From positions 1-42,394 of the forward strand of contig NZ_WBWE01000021.1 of NCBI RefSeq assembly GCF_008932435.1: a stretch of DNA of 42,394 nucleotides, read 5' to 3'. The DNA is from Brucella pseudintermedia. Its GTDB lineage: Bacteria; Pseudomonadota; Alphaproteobacteria; Rhizobiales; Rhizobiaceae. This document shows positions 25,939 to 35,566 of this stretch, piece by piece; position 1 is the stretch's first letter; every line of letters begins with the position of its first letter. Under the pieces are notes generated by a model. That model was not told where the DNA came from, searched no databases, and worked only from the letters and a program-made list of their open reading frames with translations. The translations under genes were made by a program, and so were the position numbers.

Positions 25939-27327
25939 TCACGCGATAACGGGCCATGGGCGTTGCACCGGCCGCATCTCCTCATAAGCCCTTGCAAGGC
26001 GCAACACGCCCAGATCGTCGAAACGCTGGCCGAAAATCTGCAAGCCGATGGGCAGGCCCTTCGATGTGTAGCCGCAATTGATTGAAATCGCGGGCTGTTC
26101 CGACATGTTCATCGCGACCGTAAAGGCAATGTGCTCGAACGGGCGCTGCGGATCGTTGACTGGAGAGGCCCATTCCGCCGGATAGGTCGGCATCGGCGCG
26201 GTCGGCGAAATGATGAAATCGAAGCCCTTGGAAGCCGCGAGCGCGGCATTGCGCATGGCGTCCATCTGGGCAAAACCGAGATAGACTTCCTCGCCGGAAA
26301 GCCCTTCGGCGGTTTCGGTCCATTGATAGATGTAAGGCAGGATTTTCGCCCGGTTTTCCGGCGTCATCTTCTTGATGTCCGACCAGGAGCGCGCGCGCCA
26401 GAACCGATCCAGACCGTCAATCATGGTGCGGTTCAGGAACGGCGCAACCGGTTCGATGATCGCGCCCGCATCGGCAAATGCTTTCGCGGCTGCTTCAACG
26501 GCGGCGCGGGTTTCATCCCCGGTCGGTTCGCCAAAACCGGCATCGAGCCACAGGCCGATCTTCAGGCCCTTGACGTCGATATTGAGGTCCATCCAGTCGA
26601 TGTCCTGATAAGGCAGGCTCATGGCGTCGCGGCGGTCGGGCCGCGACAGCACCGACATGTAAAGCGCGCTGTCGGCGACAGTGCGGGTCATCGGCCCGGC
26701 CACGCGACCAAGAAACGGCGGATCGATGGGAATGCGCCCGAAGGAGGGCTTCAGTCCGACGAGACCGCACCAGCCCGCAGGCAGGCGGATGGAACCGCCA
26801 ATATCCGTGCCGATATGCAAGGGACCGTAACCGGCGGCAGCCGCACTTCCCGCTCCCGCGCTGGATCCGCCCGGATTGGTGTTCAAGTCCCACGGATTGC
26901 GCGCCAGCTTGTGAAAGCTCGACAGGCCCGAAGACAACATGCCGAGATCAGGCATGGTCGTCTTGGCCAGCAACACGCCGCCAGCCTCACGGCTGCGCGC
27001 CGCAGGCGGAGCGTCGGCGGCGGCAGGCTTTAGCGGCAGCGCAGCGCAGCCGAGCGGCACTGGCGTTCCTTCGGTGGCGATATTCTCCTTGATCGTCAGC
27101 GGCACACCATCGATGGGACCGGCAGGCTCACCCTTCGACCAGCGTGCTTCGGAGGCTTTCGCTGCCGCCCGCGCCGCATCCGGATCATAGGCCCAAAGCG
27201 CATTCAGCTTCGGCTCATAGGCTTCGATACGGGCGATGACCGCTTCCGTGACTTCGACCGGCGACAGCGACTTCGCCTTATAGGCGGACACGAGTTCGAC
27301 GGCTGACAAATCGGCAAGATTCGACAT
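25939..27327 (-). CDS. amidase (amidase-signature family)
   Basis: A 462-residue hydrolase of the amidase-signature family. The Ser-cisSer-Lys triad is complete: Lys at about 80 in VPLTIKEN, cis-Ser at about 155 in PGGSSAGAGSA, and the nucleophile Ser at about 179 in GTDIGGSIR. It has no GatB partner nearby and a divergent C-terminus, so it is a catabolic amidase and not GatA. It is the last gene of the transporter operon, 15 bases after the second ATPase gene, with GAGGAA before its ATG. The likely job is to hydrolyse the imported amide or peptide-like compound. Confidence 0.92.
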   Translation of the reverse strand: MSNLADLSAVELVSAYKAKSLSPVEVTEAVIARIEAYEPKLNALWAYDPDAARAAAKASEARWSKGEPAGPIDGVPLTIKENIATEGTPVPLGCAALPLKPAAADAPPAARSREAGGVLLAKTTMPDLGMLSSGLSSFHKLARNPWDLNTNPGGSSAGAGSAAAAGYGPLHIGTDIGGSIRLPAGWCGLVGLKPSFGRIPIDPPFLGRVAGPMTRTVADSALYMSVLSRPDRRDAMSLPYQDIDWMDLNIDVKGLKIGLWLDAGFGEPTGDETRAAVEAAAKAFADAGAIIEPVAPFLNRTMIDGLDRFWRARSWSDIKKMTPENRAKILPYIYQWTETAEGLSGEEVYLGFAQMDAMRNAALAASKGFDFIISPTAPMPTYPAEWASPVNDPQRPFEHIAFTVAMNMSEQPAISINCGYTSKGLPIGLQIFGQRFDDLGVLRLARAYEEMRPVQRPWPVIA

Positions 27328-27341
27328 AGGGATTCCTCAAA

Positions 27342-28190
27342 TCACTCAGGCAATTTCAGTGTGTAGCTTGAGGGCCGTACGCGCTTGCGGCGACCCGAAA
27401 ACGGCTTCGGCACGGCATCGACCAGCGCCCGGGTATAGTCATGGCGCGGATTGTCGAAGACTTCATTCGTCGGCCCCTGCTCGACAATATTGCCGCGATA
27501 GATCACGGCCACGCGGTCGGTGATGGCGCGCACGACACCCAGATCATGGCTGATGAACAGATAGGAAAGGCCGAACTTTTCCTGCAAATCCATCATCAGG
27601 TTCAAGACCTGCGCCTGAATGGAAACGTCGAGCGCCGACACCGGTTCGTCCGCGACGATTAGCGCCGGTCTGGTGATGAGCGCACGCGCAATGGCAATGC
27701 GCTGGCGCTGCCCGCCGGAAAACTCGTGCGGATATTTTTCCGCCGATGATTTCGGCAAGCCAACAGCTTCCAGCACTTCAGCCACGCGGTCGTCGCGGTC
27801 TTTGGCGCTCGTGCCGCTTTCCAGCGATACAATCGGCTCGGCAATGATGCGCTTGACCGTATGGCGCGGATCGAGCGAGCCGTAAGGGTCCTGAAAGATC
27901 GCCTGAAAGCCCTTGCGCGCCTCACGCAAGCCGGCGCGATCAAGCGCATAGATATCCTGCCCATTGATGAGGACCTGTCCGGATTGCGGACGCTCCAGCC
28001 CCATCACGGCGCGCGCCAGCGTGGATTTGCCGGAGCCACTTTCACCCACGATGCCAAGGCTTTGCCCGGCTTCGATCTCGACATTCACACCATGCAACAC
28101 CCGCAATGCGCCGGGCTTGGAAAAAAACGACGCACGCGGAAGCTGGTATTCGCGCACCACATCGCGCACCTGCAAGATCATGTTGCTCAT
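27342..28190 (-). CDS. peptide/nickel-type ABC transporter ATPase, DppF-like
   Basis: A 282-residue cytosolic ATPase that powers the importer. Walker A is GESGSGKS, the signature is FSGGQRQR, Walker B is LIVADEPVSALD, and a His switch lies in ISHDLG. The start at 28190 is chosen because it overlaps the previous gene's stop as ATGA and gives [12 protein letters not shown]; an upstream frame extends 46 codons into that gene. The N-terminal EYQLPRASFFSKP stretch and short C-terminus fit the DppF/OppF member of the pair. Confidence 0.93.
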   Translation of the reverse strand: MSNMILQVRDVVREYQLPRASFFSKPGALRVLHGVNVEIEAGQSLGIVGESGSGKSTLARAVMGLERPQSGQVLINGQDIYALDRAGLREARKGFQAIFQDPYGSLDPRHTVKRIIAEPIVSLESGTSAKDRDDRVAEVLEAVGLPKSSAEKYPHEFSGGQRQRIAIARALITRPALIVADEPVSALDVSIQAQVLNLMMDLQEKFGLSYLFISHDLGVVRAITDRVAVIYRGNIVEQGPTNEVFDNPRHDYTRALVDAVPKPFSGRRKRVRPSSYTLKLPE

Positions 28191-29200
28191 GCCAGCACCT
28201 CGCCGTCGCGCGGGTGGATACAGGCGGCGCGATGCGCAATCCCCTCGTTCTCCCCGATCAGATCCAGCCCCGGTATCGCCTTGCGGCAATCGTCCTGCAC
28301 GAATGCGCAGCGGTCGGCAAAGGTGCAATAAGGCGGACGCGCCAGCGGGTCCGGCACGACACCTGGAATGGCGGCAAGCCGCTGGCGCCCCGTGCCGTGG
28401 CTGCGCACCAGCGCGGCACCATGGGGAGAAGCCTGGAACAGCCCCCGCGCATACGGATGCGCCATGCGATTGAACACCGCTTCCGTGCGTCCGGTCTCGA
28501 CGATGCGGCCCGCATACATCACGGCGATGCGGTCGGTCATTTCCGAAACCACCCCAAGGTCATGGGTGATGAGCATCAGTGCCGTGCCGGTTTCATCGAT
28601 CAGCTCGTCCATCAGGTCGAGAATCTGCGCCTGCACGGTTACATCGAGCGCCGTTGTCGGCTCATCGGCGATCAGCAGGTCCGGCTCGCAGGCAATCGCC
28701 ATGGCGATCATCACGCGCTGGCGCTGCCCGCCGGAAAGCTGGTGCGGATAAAGATCGAGATCGAAGCGCGGCGCAGGCAAGCCGACACGATCAAGCAGCC
28801 GGCGCGCTTCACGCTCCGCATCGGCGCGGCTTTCGCCAAGATGCAGGCGGCGGCCTTCGGCGATCTGAGCGCCGATGGACTTGACCGGATTGAGCGCCGT
28901 CATCGGCTCCTGAAAGATCATCGCCATGCGCCGCCCGCGCATCTTGCAGAGTTCCGCTTCAGGCTTGTTCGCCAGATCCTCGCCGTCGAAGCGCAAGCGA
29001 CCGCGCACACGCATCCGGTCGGGCAGCAGGCCCATGGCGGCAAGAGCGGTGATCGACTTGCCGCTGCCGGATTCCCCCACGACGCCGAGGCGCTCGCCGC
29101 GATTGAGCGTCAGGGTAATGTCGGACACGATATCGGCGACCTTGAGACCGATCGGCAGTTCGACGGACATAGCGTCCATTTCAAGCAAAGGTGTTGTCAT
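28187..29200 (-). CDS. peptide/nickel-type ABC transporter ATPase, DppD-like
   Basis: A 337-residue ATPase, partner of the next gene. Walker A is GESGSGKS (about 41-48), the signature is LSGGQRQR, and Walker B is [12 protein letters not shown]. The C-terminal oligopeptide-transporter extension has the cysteine cluster seen in DppD/OppD ([12 protein letters not shown]...C...H), which in related proteins binds an iron-sulfur cluster. Four-base overlaps with both neighbours show tight coupling. Confidence 0.93.
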   Translation of the reverse strand: MTTPLLEMDAMSVELPIGLKVADIVSDITLTLNRGERLGVVGESGSGKSITALAAMGLLPDRMRVRGRLRFDGEDLANKPEAELCKMRGRRMAMIFQEPMTALNPVKSIGAQIAEGRRLHLGESRADAEREARRLLDRVGLPAPRFDLDLYPHQLSGGQRQRVMIAMAIACEPDLLIADEPTTALDVTVQAQILDLMDELIDETGTALMLITHDLGVVSEMTDRIAVMYAGRIVETGRTEAVFNRMAHPYARGLFQASPHGAALVRSHGTGRQRLAAIPGVVPDPLARPPYCTFADRCAFVQDDCRKAIPGLDLIGENEGIAHRAACIHPRDGEVLA

Positions 29201-30057
29201 CTCTGCCTCCTGACGCGCGGATCGAGCACATCGCGCAATCCGTCACCCAGCATGTTGAGGCCAAGCACGGCGAGCGTGATGGCAAGGCCGGGGAAAATGG
29301 CGAGCCATGGCGCGTCGTAGATGAAAGTCTGTGCATCGTTGAGCATCTTGCCCCAGCTCGGCATCGGCGGCTGGGTGCCAAGCCCCACATAGGACAGGCC
29401 CGCTTCCGCAACGATGGCGAGGGCGAACTGGATCGTCGCCTGCACGATCAGCACATGGTTGATATTGGGCAGCACATGCAAAAGCGTGATCGAAATATCG
29501 CCGCGCCCCGCACAACGCGCCGCCTGCACATATTCGCGCTTCCAAAGGCCGAGCGATGCGCCGCGCGTCACGCGGGCAAAAACCGGGATGTTGAAAATGC
29601 CGATGGCGATCATCGCATTGACAGCGCCGGGCCCGAAAATGGCGGTAATGATGACAGCAGTAAGAAGCGCTGGAAACGCGAAGGCGAGATCGGTCATGCG
29701 CATGACGAAACCATCGATCAGCCCGCCACGCGCCGCCGCAAGCGACCCGAGTGGAATACCGATACCGGCCCCAACCAGCACCGCGATGATCGACACGGCG
29801 ATGGAATTGCGTGCGCCGACCATGATCATGGAAAACACGTCGCGTCCAAAATTATCCGTACCGAACAGATGATTGAAGCTCGGCCCCTGCAACTTGTCGC
29901 GGAAGTTCATCGCCGTCGGCGAATAAGGTGTCCAGACATAGGAGATGACGGCCATCGCGATCAGAATGATCGTGATGAGCGAGCCGACGGCCAGACTGCG
30001 GCTGGTCAATATCGTTTTGAATATGCCCGGTTTGGGGAAAGCCTGCGCCTCGCTCAT
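29197..30057 (-). CDS. ABC transporter permease, DppC-like
   Basis: A 286-residue inner-membrane permease with an N-terminal helix (SLAVGSLITIILIAMAVISYVW) and five more in the BPD_transp domain. HLFGTDNFGRDVFSMIMVGARNS is the usual DppC/OppC signature, and the EAA-type coupling loop is near YVQAARCAGRGD. It forms the channel with the upstream DppB-like protein. It overlaps its neighbours by four bases on both sides. Confidence 0.93.
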   Translation of the reverse strand: MSEAQAFPKPGIFKTILTSRSLAVGSLITIILIAMAVISYVWTPYSPTAMNFRDKLQGPSFNHLFGTDNFGRDVFSMIMVGARNSIAVSIIAVLVGAGIGIPLGSLAAARGGLIDGFVMRMTDLAFAFPALLTAVIITAIFGPGAVNAMIAIGIFNIPVFARVTRGASLGLWKREYVQAARCAGRGDISITLLHVLPNINHVLIVQATIQFALAIVAEAGLSYVGLGTQPPMPSWGKMLNDAQTFIYDAPWLAIFPGLAITLAVLGLNMLGDGLRDVLDPRVRRQR

Positions 30058-31007
30058 CGGCTGCCTCCCGTCGAAAGGCGCGGGTCGATAAAGCCATAGA
30101 CCAGATCGACAACGAAATTGACCGCGATCACGGAAGCCGCCAGCAGCGTCACCAGCGACTGCACGGTCACGAGATCGCGCTGCGCAATGGCCTGAAACAC
30201 CAGCCGTCCAAGGCCGGGCAGATTGAAGACGTTTTCGATGATGATGGTTCCTGCCAGCAGAAAGGAAAATTGCAGGCCGATGATGGTGACAACAGGGATC
30301 AGCGCATTGGGCACCGCATGACGCCAGAGCGCGGCCTTGCGCGTCAGGCCCTTGGCGCGCGCGGTCCGCACGAAATCCTCACCCAAGGTTTCGATGACGG
30401 CGGATCGGGTGACGCGGGCCAGAATGGCGGCAAGCGGCAGGGCCAGCGCCAATGCGGGGAGGAACAGCGAACGGATGCCGTTCCAGAACCCGCCTTCCCA
30501 GCCCGCGAAACCCGAAGCCGGAAACCAGCCAAGCTGCAAGGCGAAGAGCAGGATCAGAAGCAGGCCGAGCCAGAAATTCGGGATCGCGACACCGACCTGC
30601 GCCACGCCCATGGAGAGCACATCGCCGGTCTTGCCGCGCTTGGACGCCGCATAGACGCCGACCGGAATGGCAACCGCGACCGACAGCACCATCGACAGAA
30701 GCGCCAACGGCAGCGTGACCATGATGCGCGGCCCGAGCAATTCACTGATCGGCACGGAATAGGTGTAGCTGGTGCCGAAATCACCTTTCAGAAAGCCGCC
30801 AATCCATGTGAGATAGCGCCACCAGAGCGGCTGATCGAGACCAAGCTGTTTGTGAAGCGCGGCCAATGTTTCAGGCTGCGCATTGATACCCAGGATCACC
30901 GCTGCCGGATCGCCCGGCAGCACCTGCATGAGCAGAAAGACGATGACGGAAGCCGCAAGCGTCGTAAGCAGGAGCGAAACCAGTCGCCCGGATATATAAG
31001 CCAGCAA
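30054..31007 (-). CDS. ABC transporter permease, DppB-like
   Basis: A 317-residue inner-membrane permease. The first helix (LLLTTLAASVIVFLLMQVLPGDPA) and the following GLDQPLWWRYLTWIGGFLKGDFGTSY are the standard DppB/OppB opening, and the coupling loop is near FVRTARAKGLTRKAA. The start codon is TTG at 31007, supported by AAGGAGGT five bases upstream. It lies 133 bases after the binding-protein gene, with the hairpin at 31107-31136 between them. Confidence 0.93.
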   Translation of the reverse strand: MLAYISGRLVSLLLTTLAASVIVFLLMQVLPGDPAAVILGINAQPETLAALHKQLGLDQPLWWRYLTWIGGFLKGDFGTSYTYSVPISELLGPRIMVTLPLALLSMVLSVAVAIPVGVYAASKRGKTGDVLSMGVAQVGVAIPNFWLGLLLILLFALQLGWFPASGFAGWEGGFWNGIRSLFLPALALALPLAAILARVTRSAVIETLGEDFVRTARAKGLTRKAALWRHAVPNALIPVVTIIGLQFSFLLAGTIIIENVFNLPGLGRLVFQAIAQRDLVTVQSLVTLLAASVIAVNFVVDLVYGFIDPRLSTGGSR

Positions 31008-31106
31008 AACGACCTCCTTGAAAAGACGGATATCCGCTTTTCACATTCCAATTCGCCGCACACCCTCCCCTTGTCTTTATGGGACGTACAGCCATTCATG
31101 GTGTTG

Positions 31107-31136
31107 TCCGCCCCTTTGCAAAAGCGCCGGGGCGGA
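31107..31136 (-). terminator. stable intercistronic stem-loop, likely attenuator or mRNA stabiliser
   Basis: TCCGCCCC and GGGGCGGA form a perfect eight-base-pair stem around a 14-base loop, just after the binding-protein stop. There is no T-run after it in the direction of transcription. Such hairpins after periplasmic binding-protein genes protect the upstream mRNA or partly stop transcription, so the binding protein is made in excess over the permeases. Confidence 0.7.
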
Positions 31137-31140
31137 TGTT

Positions 31141-32619
31141 TTATTCGGCCCAATAGGCTTGCGTCAGATCGTCAGCCGGGATCGGCATGTTCTTCCACAG
31201 GCCCTTTACGTTCTTGTTCCACACGCCGATTTTCGGCAGCGCATAGAGGAAGACGTTCGGTTCGTCAGCGGCAAGCTTTTCCTGCAGCTTCTTTACGAGT
31301 TCGAGCTGTTCCTCGTCGCTTCCGGCCTCTGCGTAAGCCTTGTAGAGCGCCTTGTATTCCGGGTTCTGATAGTTGAAGTAATATTTGTCGCGGGCGTAGA
31401 TATCGAGATCGCGCGCTTCCGTGTGCGCGATGATCGTCGCGTCGAAATCCGACCGCTTGAACACCTGATCCAGCCACTGGGCGAACTCGATCGGGACGAG
31501 ATTGGCCTGAATGCCAACTTCCGCCAGCATGGCCGCGATGATCTCGCCGCCGCGTCGCGCATAGGCCGGTGGCGGAAGCGTGATGGTGATTGACGTGCCT
31601 GCCGGAACGCCTGCTTCTTCCAGCAACTGCTTCGCCTTCGCCGGATCATACGGATAGGTCTGCGAGAGATCGACATAGCCCGGATCGACTGGCGCATAAT
31701 GCGAGCCGATCGGCGTGCCGAAGCCGGAATAAACGCCTTCGATCAGCGCCTTGCTGTCGATGGCATGGGCCAGCGCCTGACGCACCTTCACATTGTCGAA
31801 CGGAGCCTTGGCATTGTTGAGCGACAGCAGAACCTTGCCCGCCGTATCGCCCACTTCAACCTGCAACTTGTCGTCGCTCTTGAAGCGGCTGATCAGTTCC
31901 GGTGCCTGGAACATCGGGAAGACATCGATGTCACCGGCAAGGATGGCAGCGGCAGCAGCCGACGGATCGCTCACAAAGCGGAACGTGACGGCGGAAAGCT
32001 TCGCAGGCTCGCCCCAGTAATCCGGGTTACGCTCCAGCTCCACGCGGTCGCCCTGCACCCAGCGCTTGAACTTGAATGGACCTGTACCCACCGGCTTGGT
32101 CTTGTTCTCCGCTGCCGAATTCGGCGCGACCATCACCGCATCGCCCCAGCCCATATTGAACAGGAAGTTCGAGGTCGGGCGCTTCAGCGTAACGACGGCG
32201 GTCGCCGGATCAGGACATTCCGTGCTTGCAATCGGCTCGAACAAGCCCTTTTGCGCATTGGTGGAATCGGGCGCCACCGCGCGCTCATAGGAGAATTTCA
32301 CGACCGAGCAGTCGAACGGCGTGCCGTCATGGAACTTCACGCCGGAACGCAGCTTGAACGTATAGGTTTTCTTGTCGTCGGAGACGGTCCAGCTTTCAGC
32401 CAGAAGCGGCTTCACCGTGCCGTCCTCGACAATCCGAACCAGACCTTCATAAAGGTTCGCATAGGTAACCTGCCGGATACCGGCGGCGGCGTTGGCGGTC
32501 GGATCGAGGCCCGGCGGCTCCAGCACTTCGCCGACCACCAGCGTATCTTTCGCAAAAGCACCGTTGATCGATGCCAGCATCGCGGCTGTGACCAGCCCGG
32601 CTTTCAGCAGCTTACCCAT
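31141..32619 (-). CDS. periplasmic solute-binding protein, family 5 (DppA/OppA type)
   Basis: A 492-residue binding protein. The start at 32619 gives a clear Sec signal peptide (MGKLLKAGLVTAAMLASINGAFA, cleavage before KDTLVVGE), with AGGGGAACC before the ATG; there is no lipobox cysteine, so it is soluble in the periplasm. WTVSDDKKTYTFKLRSGVKFHDGTPFD is the family-5 signature. It hands a peptide-like or other organic ligand to the permeases encoded downstream. Ligand identity cannot be read from sequence; in the Brucella group such systems carry peptides, opines, glutathione or nickel complexes. Confidence 0.94.
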   Translation of the reverse strand: MGKLLKAGLVTAAMLASINGAFAKDTLVVGEVLEPPGLDPTANAAAGIRQVTYANLYEGLVRIVEDGTVKPLLAESWTVSDDKKTYTFKLRSGVKFHDGTPFDCSVVKFSYERAVAPDSTNAQKGLFEPIASTECPDPATAVVTLKRPTSNFLFNMGWGDAVMVAPNSAAENKTKPVGTGPFKFKRWVQGDRVELERNPDYWGEPAKLSAVTFRFVSDPSAAAAAILAGDIDVFPMFQAPELISRFKSDDKLQVEVGDTAGKVLLSLNNAKAPFDNVKVRQALAHAIDSKALIEGVYSGFGTPIGSHYAPVDPGYVDLSQTYPYDPAKAKQLLEEAGVPAGTSITITLPPPAYARRGGEIIAAMLAEVGIQANLVPIEFAQWLDQVFKRSDFDATIIAHTEARDLDIYARDKYYFNYQNPEYKALYKAYAEAGSDEEQLELVKKLQEKLAADEPNVFLYALPKIGVWNKNVKGLWKNMPIPADDLTQAYWAE

Positions 32620-32642
32620 GGTTCCCCTGTTTCCTTCTTTAT

Positions 32643-33389
32643 TTAAATCGAGCGCCCGCCATCCACGTCGAGCGCAACCCCTGTAATCATAGAGGCAGCG
32701 GGCGAGCAAAGGAAAGCCGCAGCTTCAGCCAGATCGTCGGGTTTCAACAGGCGGCCCATCGGGATGGAATCGCGGAATTTTTTGCGGATTTCCTCGGTGT
32801 CCTCACCCATGAAGGTGGTGAGCAGCGGCGTTTCACCGGCAACCGGATTAAGCGCCACAACGCGAATTTTCGCGGGCGCAAGTTCGATGGCCAGCGCCTT
32901 CGTGACCGACACGACCCAGCCCTTTGTGGCATTGTACCAGGCAAGATTCGGACGCGGACGCCCGGCTCCGGTCGAAGCGACGTTGAGAATTACGCCCTCA
33001 CTGTTACTCTTGAAATGCGGAATGAGCTTGCGCGTCATCAGATAAACGCCGCGCACATTGACGCCGAGAATGCGGTCGAACTCTTCCGGCTCCACCAGTT
33101 CGGCATTTTGCGGCTTGTGACCGATCCCGGCATTGTTGATCAGAATATCGACCTTGCCGAATTTCGACAGGGCAGCTTCCACCGCCGCATCCACATCACT
33201 TTCCTTGGAGATATCGGCAGCAACGGCCAGCGCCGCATCGCCAATTTCACCCGCAACGCGTTTCGCGCCCGCCTCGTCGCGGTCAACGATGACGACCTTT
33301 GCGCCGCCATCGGCAAAGCGCTTTGCCATGCCTTCGCCAAACCCCGAACCTGCTCCCGTGATGAGCGCGACCTTACCTTCAAGCGACAT
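32643..33389 (-). CDS. short-chain dehydrogenase/reductase
   Basis: A 248-residue classical SDR. The cofactor motif TGAGSGFGEG is at about 11-20, Asp at about 36 in VIVDRDEA favours NAD(H), NNAG is at about 85-88, and the catalytic Ser139, Tyr152 and Lys156 (NVAST, WYNATKG) are intact. The C-terminal GVALDVDGGRSI is standard. It oxidises or reduces an alcohol or ketone. Placed between the aldehyde dehydrogenase and the binding protein, it probably makes the aldehyde that the next enzyme oxidises. Confidence 0.92.
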   Translation of the reverse strand: MSLEGKVALITGAGSGFGEGMAKRFADGGAKVVIVDRDEAGAKRVAGEIGDAALAVAADISKESDVDAAVEAALSKFGKVDILINNAGIGHKPQNAELVEPEEFDRILGVNVRGVYLMTRKLIPHFKSNSEGVILNVASTGAGRPRPNLAWYNATKGWVVSVTKALAIELAPAKIRVVALNPVAGETPLLTTFMGEDTEEIRKKFRDSIPMGRLLKPDDLAEAAAFLCSPAASMITGVALDVDGGRSI

Positions 33390-33400
33390 CGTGCTTTACC

Positions 33401-34873
33401 CTAACCATGATATACAGAAATCGTCTTCAGCGAGGCGAATCCATAGAGCGCCTCGAAACCCTTCTCACGGCCATGGCCGGATTTTTTCACGCCGCCGAAC
33501 GGCAGCTCGATGCCGCCGCCAGCGCCATAATTATTGATGAAGACCTGACCGGAATGGATGGCGCGGGCCAGGCGGAATTGGCGTCCGCCATCATTCGTCC
33601 AGATACCGCAAACGAGGCCATAGGATGTACCATTGGCAATGGCGATGGCTTCCTCTTCCGTGTCGAAAGGCAGGATAACCTGCACCGGACCAAATATTTC
33701 TTCCTGCGCCAGACGATGATCGGCAGGCACGTCGCGGATCAGCGTCGGCAGGACATAGGCCCCGCCTTCGGGCGCATCTTCTGCGAGCACCCCTTGCGCG
33801 GCGATGGCCAAGCCGCTTTCCTTCGCCAGATCGAGATAGCCATCGACAATCGCCTTCTGGCGCTGCGAAACAACCGGGCCGACAGACAGGTCGGCGCTGG
33901 CCGGACCAACCTTCAATGCGCGGTAGCGCTCGCTCATGCGGGCGACGACTTCCTCATAAATGCTGCGCTCGACCAGAATGCGCGAAGAGGCCGAGCAGGT
34001 CTGACCGGCATTCTGGATGCCTGCGTTGACCAGAAACGGCAAGGCACGGTCGAGATCGGCATCAGCGAAGACGATCTGCGGCGATTTTCCGCCGAGTTCC
34101 AGCGTCACCGGCACGGTGTTCTTCGCCGCCGCCGCCTGCACCGCCTCGCCCGTGCGCACCGATCCGGTAAATGAGATGTGATTGACGTCAGGATGTTCGG
34201 AAAGCGCCGCACCGGCTTCCGCGCCAAGCCCCGTCACCACGTTCAGCGCGCCCTTCGGCAAGCCCGCCTTTTCGGCGATCTTCGCAAATTCGAGGATCGT
34301 GAGGCAGGCTTCTTCGGCAGGCTTCACCACGGCTGCATTGCCCATTGCCAGTGCCGCACCAAGGCTGCGCCCCAGAATCTGCATCGGATAGTTCCACGGA
34401 ATGATATGGCCCGTGACACCATGCGGCTCATAGATCGACAGGACCGTGAAGCCGTTCTGATAGGGCAGCGTATCGCCATGCACCTTGTCGGCGGAGGCGC
34501 CGTAAAACTCAAGGTAACGCGCCAGCGCCACCACATCGGCACGAGCCTGCGTGACCGGCTTGCCGACATCCTTCGATTCCAGATCGGTCAGGAGGTCGAT
34601 ATTCTTCAAGACCTCTTCCGAAATGCGATGCAGCACGCGGCCACGCTCGGTCGCCGTCAGCCTGCCCCAGTCGCCCGAAAGCGCGCTGCGGGCCGCAGCT
34701 ACCGCCAGGTCGATATCGGCCTTGGCGCCGCGCGCAATCAGCGCCAGATCGCTGCCATCGGACGGGTTTTTGAGCGTGATATGCTCGCCGCCAACGGCAT
34801 CCTGCCACTGGCCCGCGATGAAATTGCCATAACGGAGCAAGCCGGCTCCTCCCGTCTTGTTCTCATGCTTCAT
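33401..34873 (-). CDS. aldehyde dehydrogenase
   Basis: A 490-residue NAD(P)-dependent aldehyde dehydrogenase. Asn161 (PWNYP), Lys184 (VKPAE), FTGS (235-238), Glu259 (LELGGKSP) and the nucleophile Cys293 (GQTCSASS) are all present. The start at 34873 follows GGGAGAACGAAA and overlaps the last 11 bases of the regulator gene; a much longer frame exists but would lie inside that gene. It resembles betaine-aldehyde or aminoaldehyde-type members in a general way. Its substrate is probably a product of the transported compound. Confidence 0.93.
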   Translation of the reverse strand: MKHENKTGGAGLLRYGNFIAGQWQDAVGGEHITLKNPSDGSDLALIARGAKADIDLAVAAARSALSGDWGRLTATERGRVLHRISEEVLKNIDLLTDLESKDVGKPVTQARADVVALARYLEFYGASADKVHGDTLPYQNGFTVLSIYEPHGVTGHIIPWNYPMQILGRSLGAALAMGNAAVVKPAEEACLTILEFAKIAEKAGLPKGALNVVTGLGAEAGAALSEHPDVNHISFTGSVRTGEAVQAAAAKNTVPVTLELGGKSPQIVFADADLDRALPFLVNAGIQNAGQTCSASSRILVERSIYEEVVARMSERYRALKVGPASADLSVGPVVSQRQKAIVDGYLDLAKESGLAIAAQGVLAEDAPEGGAYVLPTLIRDVPADHRLAQEEIFGPVQVILPFDTEEEAIAIANGTSYGLVCGIWTNDGGRQFRLARAIHSGQVFINNYGAGGGIELPFGGVKKSGHGREKGFEALYGFASLKTISVYHG

Positions 34874-35543
34874 TTTCGTTCTCCCGAAGCGGCATTCCCG
34901 CCTCCAGTCTTGCCGTGGTTGCGCGGATATGGGCCCGCGCCAGCCGCTCGGCCTCCTCACCGTCACGCGAAGCGATGGCCTCGACGATGGCTCCATGCTC
35001 GCGGATTGCATCGCGCGCCCGATCAACCGACAGCGAAAAGGACGGCGCAAAAACCTGCGATGTCATGCGCAACAGCGGCACGAAGGCAATCAGCGAAGCA
35101 TTGCCCGCCGTGTTCATCACCGCCATATGAAAATCGACATTGGATTGGGTATAGGCCTTCGGGTCCCACGGATCGACAACCGCGCCCTGCCCCACAACAT
35201 GCGCGCGCAGCTTTGCGATATCCGTTTCCGTCGCCCGTTCGGCGGCAAAACGCGCCGCGACCCCATCCAGCACTTCACGCACCGCATAGGCGTCGATCAG
35301 GCGGGTAAGATCAGCAGAAGCGACGCGCACGCCCCGCCCCGGCAGGTGAATGACCAGCCCGTCACGCTCCAGAACACGCAAGGCTTCGCGCAACGGCGTG
35401 CGGCTGATGCCGAACTCGGCCGCGATATGTTCCTGCCTGAGTATCGCGCCCGGCGCGTAATCACCCGCATAAATTCGCTCGCGAAGCGCCTCTGCCACTT
35501 CGTCCAGCAAACGGGTCTGACTGCGCCATTCAAAAGCCGCCAA
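34863..35543 (-). CDS. GntR family regulator, FCD (FadR-type) domain
   Basis: About 226 residues with an N-terminal winged helix (RLLDEVAEALRERIY and HIAAEFGISRTPLREALRVLERDGLV) and a C-terminal FCD ligand-binding domain with metal-binding His and Asp positions (FHMAVMN, EHGAIVEAI, ARAHI). The start is probably TTG at 35543, since GGGAGG lies eight bases upstream; a TTG at 35588 would put the operator-like repeats inside the coding region. As the first gene of the operon it most likely represses the whole unit until the substrate or a breakdown product binds. Confidence 0.9.
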   Translation of the reverse strand: MAAFEWRSQTRLLDEVAEALRERIYAGDYAPGAILRQEHIAAEFGISRTPLREALRVLERDGLVIHLPGRGVRVASADLTRLIDAYAVREVLDGVAARFAAERATETDIAKLRAHVVGQGAVVDPWDPKAYTQSNVDFHMAVMNTAGNASLIAFVPLLRMTSQVFAPSFSLSVDRARDAIREHGAIVEAIASRDGEEAERLARAHIRATTARLEAGMPLRENENEA

Positions 35544-35566
35544 TCGAAAAGCCTCCCAACTTTTCT

